In this document: piece by piece, positions 5,780-12,879 of the stretch
How positions within the stretch are numbered: the stretch's first letter is position 1
How the letters are laid out: the number at the start of each line of letters is the position of its first letter
From: Clostridia bacterium
GTDB lineage: Bacteria; Bacillota_A; Clostridia; Oscillospirales; CAG-272
Assembly: GCA_017632155.1 (NCBI GenBank)
Contig: JAGBRZ010000044.1
Coordinates: forward strand, 1 to 13,600
DNA: 13,600 bases
Reading direction: 5' to 3'
Translations under genes and position numbers: made by a program
Notes under the pieces: generated by a model
The model's database searches: none
What the model saw: the letters and a program-made list of their open reading frames with translations, nothing else
What the model was told of the DNA's origin: nothing

Positions 5780-6967
5780 ATGAAGATAATTAAAAAAATT
5801 ACTGCGTTTGCACTTGCACTTTTGATGCTTACGCTTTCGTTTGTCGGCTGCTCGAGCCTCGGAACTCCGGTTATGGAGCTTGGCGGTACAGAGATCACCG
5901 CAAATATGATCGAATTCTGGCTCTCGCGCTACAAGGCTCAGTTCGAGCATTACTATGGCGAAGCCGTTCGCAAGCAGTATGGGCTTGACAAGGTCGATCA
6001 GTTCTGGCCTCTCGTTGCAGATCCCGCCACCGGCGAAACCTACGATGACATAATGTCGGGCTTCATTCATGAAAATGCGCAGACTTATCTCTGCTCGCTC
6101 TATCTGTTTGATCAGTTCGGTCTTTCGCTCCCCGCTTCTACCGTTGAAGAGGTCGATGCCTACATCGCAGATCTTTGCGAAAACTACGCATCGGGCTCGA
6201 AGTCGGAGTTCAACGCGCTTCTGTCGAACTATGGCGTAAGTATGAAGATACTTCGCGAGCTTTACCTGATCGACGAAAAGGTCGATTACCTTCAGGAATA
6301 TCTTTTCGGCGCGGGCGGAACGCTTGGCGTAACAAAGATCGATAAGGAAAACTATTATAAGCAGAATTACGTGCGTATGCGCCAGATCTGCTTCTTCATC
6401 AACGAATGCCCCGAATATGACGAAAAGGGCAATCCCGTTCTTGATAAGGACGGCTACACAAAGTACCGCAGTATGACCGCTGCCGAGACCCAGGAGGCAA
6501 GAAGCCGCGCCGCAGATGCACTCAAAAGCATCAATTCGGGCTCGGATTTCCTTGAGATTTCGAAAAAGTATGACGAAAACCCCACCGATGACGCTTACGT
6601 TGGCGGAATTTATATCAGCAAGGATTCCGCAATGGGAACCGACGCGGCGCTTGAAAAAATCTACAACGAGCTTCAGTCAATGGAGGTCGGACAGATCAAG
6701 CTTATCGAAACCGAAAACAACCTCCACATCGTAGAAAAGCTCGAGCTCGACGAGGGCGCATACGATAAGGCCGCGAACACCGATTTCTTCACCTTTTATG
6801 ATCCCGAGCTCGGCGAAATAACAACGTTTGAAAGTTACCTCAAAGAGCCCCTTTTCCTTGAATATATCGCAGAAAGCCTTGAAAAATTCTCCGCAGAAGT
6901 AAAGATCGACGAAGAACTGCTTAATAAGTATAAGCTGAGCAGCGTTCAGGCAAATTATTATTATTGA
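5780..6967 (+). CDS. PrsA/SurA-like peptidyl-prolyl isomerase lipoprotein
   Basis: Probable extracytoplasmic foldase of 395 residues, anchored in the membrane outer face. The N-terminus KIIKKITAFALALLMLTL is a signal peptide followed by FVGC with the lipidated cysteine at C24; the -3 residue is Phe instead of the usual Leu. The helical region at about 30-195 resembles the chaperone part of SurA/PrsA proteins. A parvulin (PPIC)-like domain spans about 198-320: it begins VRMRQICFFI, has GGIYISKDS in the middle, and ends IETENNLHIVEKLE. A polar insertion follows its first strand (about 208-235). A C-terminal segment of some 75 residues follows. This family commonly sits after mfd in Clostridia. 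Whether isomerase activity is retained cannot be judged here; many homologues are chaperones only. The stop codon lies at the foot of a hairpin. Confidence 0.85.
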   Translation: MKIIKKITAFALALLMLTLSFVGCSSLGTPVMELGGTEITANMIEFWLSRYKAQFEHYYGEAVRKQYGLDKVDQFWPLVADPATGETYDDIMSGFIHENAQTYLCSLYLFDQFGLSLPASTVEEVDAYIADLCENYASGSKSEFNALLSNYGVSMKILRELYLIDEKVDYLQEYLFGAGGTLGVTKIDKENYYKQNYVRMRQICFFINECPEYDEKGNPVLDKDGYTKYRSMTAAETQEARSRAADALKSINSGSDFLEISKKYDENPTDDAYVGGIYISKDSAMGTDAALEKIYNELQSMEVGQIKLIETENNLHIVEKLELDEGAYDKAANTDFFTFYDPELGEITTFESYLKEPLFLEYIAESLEKFSAEVKIDEELLNKYKLSSVQANYYY

Positions 6968-7008
6968 TGATTTCCGCGAAGCAAAATCATCATTTCCGCG
7001 AAGCGGAA
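6966..7008 (+). repeat. Pair of mini-hairpins with a GCGAAGC core after the foldase gene
   Basis: GATGATTT (6966-6973) pairs with AAATCATC (6984-6991) around a GCGAAGC core, and TTCCGC-GAA-GCGGAA (6994-7008) is a second perfect hairpin. Both contain ATTTCCGCGAAGC as a direct repeat. There is no T-tract, so termination is unlikely, and transcription may continue into the riboswitch. The first stem begins inside the TGA stop codon. Confidence 0.6.
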
Positions 7009-7028
7009 CAGTACGCACTTCACCAAGA

Positions 7029-7123
7029 AAACTGAATACCGATACGGGGGTGCCGTGCGGCTGAGATGACCATTTGGTCAAACCCTTTGAACCTGATACG
7101 GGTAATACCGGCGAAGGAAGTTT
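7029..7123 (+). promoter_or_regulatory. TPP (thi-box) riboswitch aptamer
   Basis: The core elements of the TPP riboswitch occur in order: GGGGGTGC (7046-7053), GGCTGAGA (7059-7066), ACCC...TTTGAACCTGAT (7082-7097), TAATACC (7103-7109), GCGAAGGAAG (7111-7120). P2 is GGGT with ACCC. P3 is very short (GCC/GGC with a 4-nt loop). A small extra hairpin GACC/GGTC (7068-7079) follows the CUGAGA motif. The only good P1 I find is AAACT (7029-7033) with AGTTT (7119-7123), which leaves 12 extra nt on the 5' side. It lies just upstream of the thiamin transporter gene, exactly where feedback by TPP is expected. Confidence 0.95.
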
Positions 7124-7149
7124 AAAAGTCACCGAATTTTTTCGGGGGT

Positions 7150-7190
7150 GCCGCACATTCACTGCAGGAATGTGCGGCTCTTTCGTTTTT
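7150..7190 (+). terminator. Riboswitch-controlled intrinsic terminator
   Basis: GCCGCACATTC (7150-7160), loop ACTGCAG, GAATGTGCGGC (7168-7178) form a perfect 11-bp stem followed by TCTTTCGTTTTT. It lies between the TPP aptamer and thiT. The aptamer segment GTGCGGC (7055-7061) is complementary to the first 7 nt of the stem (7150-7156), which gives a ready antiterminator pairing. TPP binding should favour termination. Confidence 0.9.
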
Positions 7191-7265
7191 CGGGAAAATT
7201 GATCACTTTTTCGAAAAATCCGAGAAGATCGGTTGATAATATAAAACCGAAAGGAAAGAAAAACA

Positions 7266-7877
7266 ATGAAAACAAACAACAAAAACAGAAAAACGAGCCT
7301 CATCGCGCTCGTTGAAACAGCAATGATGGTCGCGCTTGCGGTCGGACTTGAGCTTCTCTGCCAGTTTTTGCCTTCTCCTTGGGCATACGGCGGCTCGATA
7401 AGCCTTGGCGCAATACCGATAATTTATCTCTCATACCGTCGCGGTTGGAAGTGGGGACTTTCTGCGGGATTCGTGTATTCCTGCGTGCAAATGCTCCTCG
7501 GATTCTACGTACCGCCCGCAAATACCTTCCTGTCGATCGTACTTTGCGTCCTGCTTGACTATGTTCTTGCATTTACCGCACTCGGACTTGCTTCGGTTTT
7601 TGCCGCGCCCTTCGAGGGATCGGGCAAGCCCGCACTTCGTCTTGCGGGTTACATCGTCGGTGCAGTCGGAGCATCTGCTCTGCGTTTCGTTTGCTCCTTT
7701 CTCTCCGGCGTTATCCTTTGGGATAGCTATGCCCCCGAGGGAATGAACGTTTGGGTGTACTCCCTCGTTTATAACGGAAGCTATATGCTCGGCAACGCCG
7801 CAATCGCCGCTGTTGTTCTCTTCCTGCTTTGCGCAGCAGTCGACCCCAAGACTCTGAGGCCTATGGGACGTAAATAA
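7266..7877 (+). CDS. thiT: Thiamin ECF transporter substrate-binding subunit ThiT
   Basis: ThiT is the membrane S-component that binds thiamin and docks to a shared ECF module (EcfT, EcfA, EcfA') for ATP-driven uptake; those subunits are not in this window. The 203-residue product has about six hydrophobic helices and the family signatures GGSISLGAIPI (about 42-52), YRRGWKWGLSAG, LLDYVLAFTALGLA (about 96-109), LRFVCSFLSGVI with SYAPEGMNVWVYSLVYNGSY (about 138-172). The last block carries the aromatic and Asn residues that line the thiamin pocket in ThiT structures. ATG 7266 has AAAGGAA (7250-7255) 10 nt upstream. Control by the upstream TPP riboswitch independently supports thiamin as substrate. 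It is a single-gene unit closed by the terminator at 7887. Confidence 0.95.
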   Translation: MKTNNKNRKTSLIALVETAMMVALAVGLELLCQFLPSPWAYGGSISLGAIPIIYLSYRRGWKWGLSAGFVYSCVQMLLGFYVPPANTFLSIVLCVLLDYVLAFTALGLASVFAAPFEGSGKPALRLAGYIVGAVGASALRFVCSFLSGVILWDSYAPEGMNVWVYSLVYNGSYMLGNAAIAAVVLFLLCAAVDPKTLRPMGRK

Positions 7878-7886
7878 AATATTATA

Positions 7887-7915
7887 CGCCCCGCTTTCGC
7901 GGGGCGATTTTTTTT
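7887..7915 (+). terminator. Intrinsic terminator of thiT
   Basis: CGCCCCGC (7887-7894), loop TTTC, GCGGGGCG (7899-7906), then A followed by a run of nine T. A textbook rho-independent terminator 9 nt after the stop codon. Confidence 0.96.
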
Positions 7916-7934
7916 CAAAATTCATAAAATCCAC

Positions 7935-7963
7935 TTGACTTTCTTTATAAAAAAAGATATACT
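7935..7963 (+). promoter_or_regulatory. Promoter for glnN
   Basis: TTGACT (7935-7940), a 17-nt spacer and TATACT (7958-7963) predict a start near 7970 and a leader of about 30 nt. A second TATAAT at 7966-7971 has no matching -35 box. No obvious operator or nitrogen-regulator site was recognised. Confidence 0.75.
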
Positions 7964-7985
7964 AATATAATGAGAAAAATTCTGC

Positions 7986-8000
7986 GATAGGAGAACTATC
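7986..8000 (+). promoter_or_regulatory. Hairpin covering the glnN ribosome binding site
   Basis: GATAG (7986-7990), loop GAGAA, CTATC (7996-8000) form a 15-nt hairpin ending at the base before ATG. The AGGAGA Shine-Dalgarno (7989-7994) lies partly in the stem and partly in the loop. A 5-bp A/T-rich stem is weak, so it may only tune initiation. Confidence 0.5.
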
Positions 8001-10097
8001 ATGAAGATACCCGAGTATTTTGGATGTATGGTATTTGACGACAGAGAGATGAAGTCGCGCCTTCCCGTCGAGGCATACGAGCGTATGCGCAAAACGATCG
8101 AGGACGGACGTTCTCTCGACATAAGCCTTGCGAATATTGTTGCAGAGGCGATGAAGGACTGGGCTGTCGAGCGCGGAGCTACGCATTTCACGCATTGGTT
8201 CCAGCCGATGACGGGTGTTACCGCGGAAAAGCACGATGCCTTCATTAACCCCACCTCCGACGGCGGCGTTCTGCTCGAATTTTCGGGTAAGGAGCTCGTT
8301 TCGGGTGAGTCAGACGCGTCATCCTTCCCTTCGGGCGGACTTCGCGCAACCTTTGAGGCGCGCGGATATACCGCGTGGGACCCCACCTCCTATGCATTTA
8401 TTAAGGAAAAAACACTCTGCATCCCCACGGCGTTCTGCTCCTACGGCGGTGAGGCGCTCGATAAAAAGACGCCCCTTTTGCGCTCGATGGAGGCTCTCAA
8501 CCGTCAGACGATGCGAGTGCTCAAGCTCTTCGGTCACGAGGACGTTACATCGACAAAGGCTTGCGTTGGTCCCGAGCAGGAATATTTCCTCATCGACCGC
8601 GCTATGTTCGAGAAGAGATGCGACCTGATCTACACGGGACGCACCCTTTTCGGTGCAAAGCCGCCAAAGCGTCAGGAGCTTTCCGACCACTATTACGGAA
8701 TCATCAAGCCCCGCGTTGCCGCATATATGGAAGAGGTCGATAAAGAACTCTGGAAGCTCGGCGTTTCGGCAAAGACCGAGCACAACGAGGCGGCTCCCGC
8801 ACAGCACGAGCTTGCGCCTATCTTTACAAAGACAAACATCGCCTGCGACCACAACCAGCTGACGATGGAGGTCATGCAAAGAGTTGCAAAGAAGCACGGC
8901 ATGATCTGCCTGCTTCACGAAAAGCCCTTTGCGAACGTATCGGGCTCGGGCAAGCACAACAACTGGTCAATTCAGACCAACACGGGCGTAAACCTTTTCA
9001 AACCAGGTGATACACCTTCGGAAAACGCGCAGTTCTTGCTCTTCCTTTGCGCCGTCATTCAGGCGGTTGACAATTATGCCGATCTCTTGCGCCTTTCGGT
9101 AGCATCGCCCTCGAACGACCACCGTCTTGGCTCGCACGAAGCACCGCCCGCGGTCGTTTCGATCTTCCTCGGCACCGAGCTTGAGGAAATTCTTGACGCA
9201 ATAGAGAAGGACGTGCCCTATAATGCGCAAGCTCAGGAGCCTCTCCGACTTGGTGTGCATACTCTCCCGAAACTCCCCCGCGACAACACCGACCGCAACC
9301 GTACCTCGCCCTTTGCCTTCACGGGTAACAAGTTCGAGTTCCGTATGCTCGGTTCGTCGGATAGCATCGCGTGTACCAATATTATGCTCAACACCGCCGT
9401 TGCCGAGTCACTTCGACTTTATGCCGACGAGCTTGAGGCGGCAGAGGATTTTGATACCGCTCTCCACGCGCTCATCCGCCGCACGGTTTCCGAGCACAAG
9501 CGCATCATTTTCAGCGGAAACGGATACGATGAGGCTTGGGTGAAGGAGGCAACCGAGGTTCGCGGACTTCCCAATTACCCCTCGACTCCCGATTGCGTGC
9601 CGCAGTTGACGGCAGAGAAGAATCTCAAGCTTTTTGCACAGCACAAGATCTACACCCCCGTTGAGGCGGCATCAAGACGCGACGTTATTCTTGATAACTA
9701 CTGCAAGGTAATTCGTATAGAAGCCCTTACAATGATCGATATGGTGCGTCGCGATATTCTCCCCGCAATTTCAAAATTTACCGGAAAGCTTGCCGAGTCG
9801 GGCAAGATCAAGCGTGAATTCTGCCCCGCCGCCGATACCGAATACGAATCCAAAACAGTAGCAAGACTTTCCTCTCTCGCAACAGAAATAATGAAGCAGA
9901 CAGACCTCCTTGATCAGGATGTTGAGGAGCTTTTCAACAATGCATCCGATATCGTAGCTGTTGCAAAAGAATACCGCACCCGAGTTTTTGCGGGTATGGA
10001 AAAGCTTCGTGCCTTCGTTGACGAAGCTGAAACCCTTACCGATACTGCCGCTTGGCCCTATCCCACATACGGCGATCTTATGTTCAGCGTAAAATAA
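8001..10097 (+). CDS. glnN: Glutamine synthetase type III (GSIII)
   Basis: Makes glutamine from glutamate, ammonia and ATP in the cytoplasm; it is the entry point for ammonia assimilation. At 698 residues it has the length of GSIII, well above the ~440-470 of type I enzymes. Recognisable catalytic blocks in order: [12 protein letters not shown] (about 61-72), [10 protein letters not shown] (190-199, metal-binding glutamates E192 and E194), [16 protein letters not shown] (260-275), GSGKHNNWS (315-323), and [16 protein letters not shown] (433-448). The C-terminal region [17 protein letters not shown] and the helical tail ending [13 protein letters not shown] are typical of the GlnN family. Strong promoter and AGGAGA site support ATG 8001. 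GSIII is known from Bacteroides, cyanobacteria and some anaerobic Firmicutes. No amtB or PII gene is adjacent. Confidence 0.97.
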   Translation: MKIPEYFGCMVFDDREMKSRLPVEAYERMRKTIEDGRSLDISLANIVAEAMKDWAVERGATHFTHWFQPMTGVTAEKHDAFINPTSDGGVLLEFSGKELVSGESDASSFPSGGLRATFEARGYTAWDPTSYAFIKEKTLCIPTAFCSYGGEALDKKTPLLRSMEALNRQTMRVLKLFGHEDVTSTKACVGPEQEYFLIDRAMFEKRCDLIYTGRTLFGAKPPKRQELSDHYYGIIKPRVAAYMEEVDKELWKLGVSAKTEHNEAAPAQHELAPIFTKTNIACDHNQLTMEVMQRVAKKHGMICLLHEKPFANVSGSGKHNNWSIQTNTGVNLFKPGDTPSENAQFLLFLCAVIQAVDNYADLLRLSVASPSNDHRLGSHEAPPAVVSIFLGTELEEILDAIEKDVPYNAQAQEPLRLGVHTLPKLPRDNTDRNRTSPFAFTGNKFEFRMLGSSDSIACTNIMLNTAVAESLRLYADELEAAEDFDTALHALIRRTVSEHKRIIFSGNGYDEAWVKEATEVRGLPNYPSTPDCVPQLTAEKNLKLFAQHKIYTPVEAASRRDVILDNYCKVIRIEALTMIDMVRRDILPAISKFTGKLAESGKIKREFCPAADTEYESKTVARLSSLATEIMKQTDLLDQDVEELFNNASDIVAVAKEYRTRVFAGMEKLRAFVDEAETLTDTAAWPYPTYGDLMFSVK

Positions 10098-10099
10098 GC

Positions 10100-10126
10100 C
10101 AATTGTAAAACTGCGTTCTGCAATTA
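10100..10126 (+). repeat. Second copy of the 27-nt hairpin repeat
   Basis: Identical to the pth copy in its first 18 nt (CAATTGTAAAACTGCGTT) and then differing at three positions in the 3' arm. The stem keeps a G-U wobble and one A-C mismatch. It starts 2 nt after the glnN stop. The following sequence up to the next ATG (ATATTTGGAGAATAA) also resembles the sequence just before mfd. Confidence 0.75.
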
Positions 10127-10150
10127 AAAACAAATATTTGGAGAATAATA

Positions 10151-11326
10151 ATGAAAAACACCCGAATCATCTGCCTTTGTCTGGCGCTGGCCACCCTGAT
10201 CGCTCTTGTCGGATGCAATCAGAATACCCCCGAAGAAACCACCGCGCCTATTGCTGATACCACCGCTGTTCTCGAAACCCTTCCCGCTGAAACCGAACCC
10301 GAAGTTACCGAGCCCAAATTCCCCGAGTATGCGGGCCCCTCTTCCGATTTCAAATTCACCCTCGAAAGCGTGCTTTCTACGAACGATTACGCTTCCTATA
10401 CCGATTTCCTCGCTTCGTCCGAAAAGAGCTTCCTCATTCCCGCGCTTGCCGAAAAAATGGTTCCTCAGGGAATGGATATCTGGCGAGAGCGCGGCTGGCT
10501 TATGATCTCCGGCTACTTCGATGATGCATCAACATCCGATTGCTCGGTTCTTGTTGCCGTTGATATGAAGACGGGCGCATACGTTGGCGAATATTATTTG
10601 ACAAATGCAGACGGAACTCCTCACACAACTCATGCGGGCGGAGTTGCCATCACTGACAAGGATATTTACATTGCAAGCAATTCCACCCTTTTCCGCATTC
10701 CTCTGACCGCTGTTCTTGAGGCGGGTCAGTGCGGCAAGATTCAGATCGTGGATTCCTTTGCAGTTCCCGTTCGTGCATCATTCTGTAACTATTCGGAGGG
10801 CTACCTTTGGGTAGGCGATTTTCAGTACGGAACCTCTTATCCCACGCAGAGATATCAGTATATGAAAAACCGCGACAATCTTATGTACTGCGCGTGGACT
10901 GTTGGCTACGAGATTGATCCCACCACAGAAAACGGCATAAAGGCATCGGCCATAGTTGATGGCAAATATGCAACTCCCGATATTATTCTTTCGATGACCG
11001 AGCGTATTCAGGGCTTTGCCGTTGTCGGCGACAAGATCGCGCTCAGTCAGTCTTACGGCAGAACAAACAAATCCACCATTATGATTTATGACAGCCCCAT
11101 TGGCACCGCATCTCATTCTTCCTATAAGCTTAACGGCGTTGAGGTGCCCGTATACTTCCTTGACAGCAAGCAGAATCAGAAGCTTGTGACCGCTCTTCCG
11201 ATGAGCGAGGGCCTTGCGGCAATGGATGGCAAGCTTTACATCCTCTTTGAGTCGGGCGCGAACAAATACGCAAACGGCGGAGGACTCGATCCCACCGAAA
11301 ACGTGTGGATTATGAACATAGACTAA
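10151..11326 (+). CDS. Predicted extracytoplasmic lipoprotein, propeller-like, unknown function
   Basis: The 391-residue product has a signal peptide with lipobox LVGC (C22 is the lipidated residue) and then an acidic Thr/Glu/Pro-rich linker (about 23-60), so the domain is held away from the membrane. Residues about 65-391 contain repeated blade-like strands: VLVAVDMKTGAYVGEYYL, GVAITDKDIYIAS, YSEGYLWVGDF, QGFAVVGDKIALSQSYGR, GLAAMDGKLYILFES. Such repeats suggest a beta-propeller or SMP-30/quinoprotein-like fold, known for binding or lactonase-type activity, but no catalytic residues can be assigned. The opening IPQGMDIW-like segment (VPQGMDIWRERGWLMISGYF) and the closing GLAAMDGKLYILFESGANKY look conserved-family in character. 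Start ATG 10151 has TGGAG 7 nt upstream. The next gene begins 21 nt after the stop, so it is probably co-transcribed with the MgtC pair. Confidence 0.75.
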   Translation: MKNTRIICLCLALATLIALVGCNQNTPEETTAPIADTTAVLETLPAETEPEVTEPKFPEYAGPSSDFKFTLESVLSTNDYASYTDFLASSEKSFLIPALAEKMVPQGMDIWRERGWLMISGYFDDASTSDCSVLVAVDMKTGAYVGEYYLTNADGTPHTTHAGGVAITDKDIYIASNSTLFRIPLTAVLEAGQCGKIQIVDSFAVPVRASFCNYSEGYLWVGDFQYGTSYPTQRYQYMKNRDNLMYCAWTVGYEIDPTTENGIKASAIVDGKYATPDIILSMTERIQGFAVVGDKIALSQSYGRTNKSTIMIYDSPIGTASHSSYKLNGVEVPVYFLDSKQNQKLVTALPMSEGLAAMDGKLYILFESGANKYANGGGLDPTENVWIMNID

Positions 11327-11347
11327 ATATCTCACGGAGGTCATTTT

Positions 11348-12037
11348 ATGGAATGGCTCGATAGTCTGCGAGGCGCAAGCCTCGCAGCACTTGTTATAAA
11401 ACTTGTGCTCGCTGTTATATTCGGCGGAGCAATCGGACTCGAGAGAGGGCGCAAGCGCCGTCCCGCGGGATTCCGAACCCATATTCTCGTTTGTATGGGC
11501 GCAACGATGGCGATGTGCATCAGCCGCTATTGCGTCGATGTCCTCGGCATCACCGTTGACGTTTCGCGTCTCGGCGCTCAGGTCATCAACGGCATCGGCT
11601 TCCTCGGCGCGGGCACGATCATAGTCACCCGCCGTCAGGAGGTAAAGGGACTGACAACTGCCGCAGGTCTTTGGGCTTGCGCTTGTATGGGTCTTGCCCT
11701 CGGCGCCGGATTTTTCGAGTGCGCGTTTATCGCCTTTGCCGCGATCATTATGTCAACAACACTTCTCGATAAGGTCGAAAAAATAATCACATCGCGCTCA
11801 CTCAATATGAATATCAACGTCATATTGACCGAAACCGCTGTTGTTCACGATGTTCACGAGGTGTTGCGCGGAATGAATATCAGAATATTTGATTCCGAGA
11901 TCACAAACGTTCGTGAGCTTGCAAACGAATCGCCAAACGTAGTGCTCGAGACCAAGCTTCTCCGCCGCCGTCCGCACGTTGAGATAATTGCAGCACTTGC
12001 AGCGATTGAAGGTGTTATATCAGTGGAGGAGCTTTAA
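11348..12037 (+). CDS. MgtC/SapB-family membrane protein, first of a tandem pair
   Basis: The 229-residue protein has hydrophobic helices over about residues 12-145 and a soluble C-terminal ACT-like domain (about 150-229). Family signatures are GGAIGLERGRKRRPAGFRTH (about 26-45), RLGAQVINGIGFLGAGTIIV and VKGLTTAAGLWACACMGLALGAG. Salmonella MgtC supports growth in low magnesium and inside macrophages and affects the F-type ATP synthase; Bacillus SapB is a relative of unclear role. Function here is therefore not known beyond the family. A strong ACGGAGGT site precedes ATG 11348. The gene follows the lipoprotein by 21 nt and precedes its paralogue by 2 nt. Confidence 0.9.
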   Translation: MEWLDSLRGASLAALVIKLVLAVIFGGAIGLERGRKRRPAGFRTHILVCMGATMAMCISRYCVDVLGITVDVSRLGAQVINGIGFLGAGTIIVTRRQEVKGLTTAAGLWACACMGLALGAGFFECAFIAFAAIIMSTTLLDKVEKIITSRSLNMNINVILTETAVVHDVHEVLRGMNIRIFDSEITNVRELANESPNVVLETKLLRRRPHVEIIAALAAIEGVISVEEL

Positions 12038-12039
12038 AA

Positions 12040-12735
12040 ATGACTTTTAATGAAATAATCGAAATGCTTCGCAGCGTAACCCCCGCCGGCGTTGCCGTAA
12101 GATTCGCACTTGCGCTCATCTGCGGCGGAATCATAGGCCTTGAGCGCGAAAGCAAAAGAAGAAGCGCGGGATTCCGCACGCATACTCTGGTTTGCATCGG
12201 CGCAACCCTTACCACCCTTGTCGGACTTTATCTATATAAATCGGGTCTTTCAACCGATCCCACCCGTCTTGGTGCGCAAGTCATCTCGGGAATGGGCTTC
12301 CTCGGCGCGGGAACCATCATCGTCACCAGCCGCCGTCAGGTCAAGGGACTTACAACCGCCGCAGGTCTTTGGACCTCGGCTATCATCGGCCTTGCAATCG
12401 GCGCGGGATATTTCGAGGCGGCACTTATCGGTGTTGCGATCGTGATGATTGCCGCGCTCATCCTCTCGAAATTTGAGTATTTTATTATGTCAAGCGCAAA
12501 GAGAATGAATATCTATATCGAATTCGATTCTCCCGGTATGCTTGACAGGCTCGTTGAACGCCTTGAGGGCAAGGGCATCCGCGTTATCGATATCGAATTC
12601 ACAAAGCAGCGCACCGTATCGGGTGAGCGTTGCAGCGCGGTGCTGACCCTGATCTTCAAAAAGCGACAGAAGCACGAAAATATCCTCAGCGAAATGACTC
12701 AGTTCGACGGCGTTTACAGTGTTGAAGAGCTTTGA
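12040..12735 (+). CDS. MgtC/SapB-family membrane protein, second of a tandem pair
   Basis: The 231-residue paralogue aligns with its upstream neighbour end to end: GGIIGLERESKRRSAGFRTH, RLGAQVISGMGFLGAGTIIV, VKGLTTAAGLWTSAIIGLAIGAG, and the same C-terminal ending SVEEL. This points to a tandem duplication. Divergence is strongest in the ACT-like C-terminal domain, which could mean different ligands or partners. Its Shine-Dalgarno (GGAGGAG) lies inside the end of the first gene and the stop-to-start gap is 2 nt, so translation is probably coupled and the two proteins made in similar amounts. A heteromeric complex is possible but is inference. No clear terminator follows. Confidence 0.9.
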   Translation: MTFNEIIEMLRSVTPAGVAVRFALALICGGIIGLERESKRRSAGFRTHTLVCIGATLTTLVGLYLYKSGLSTDPTRLGAQVISGMGFLGAGTIIVTSRRQVKGLTTAAGLWTSAIIGLAIGAGYFEAALIGVAIVMIAALILSKFEYFIMSSAKRMNIYIEFDSPGMLDRLVERLEGKGIRVIDIEFTKQRTVSGERCSAVLTLIFKKRQKHENILSEMTQFDGVYSVEEL

Positions 12736-12798
12736 TGCTTGGTTTACAAAAAATTTACAAAATAAATCCCTATATTATTAGATATTAAAGGCAAAATG

Positions 12799-12807
12799 TG
12801 CTATAAT
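12799..12807 (+). promoter_or_regulatory. Extended -10 promoter for ppdK
   Basis: TG (12799-12800), one base, then a perfect TATAAT (12802-12807) give an extended -10 element. The -35 position at 17 nt is poor (TAGATA). The predicted start near 12814 leaves a leader of about 65 A/T-rich nt. The stretch 12736-12879 holds nothing else that I can identify. Confidence 0.7.
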
Positions 12808-12879
12808 ATATTGAATTTGCGGATATAGCGATTTCATTAAATTGATAAAAATTTTATTTTCCATATAGGAGGAATTACA

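Noticed and set aside
10098..10150. Separate promoter between glnN and the lipoprotein gene
   Set aside because: No -10/-35 pair with acceptable spacing is visible; the gap is filled by the hairpin repeat and the ribosome binding site.
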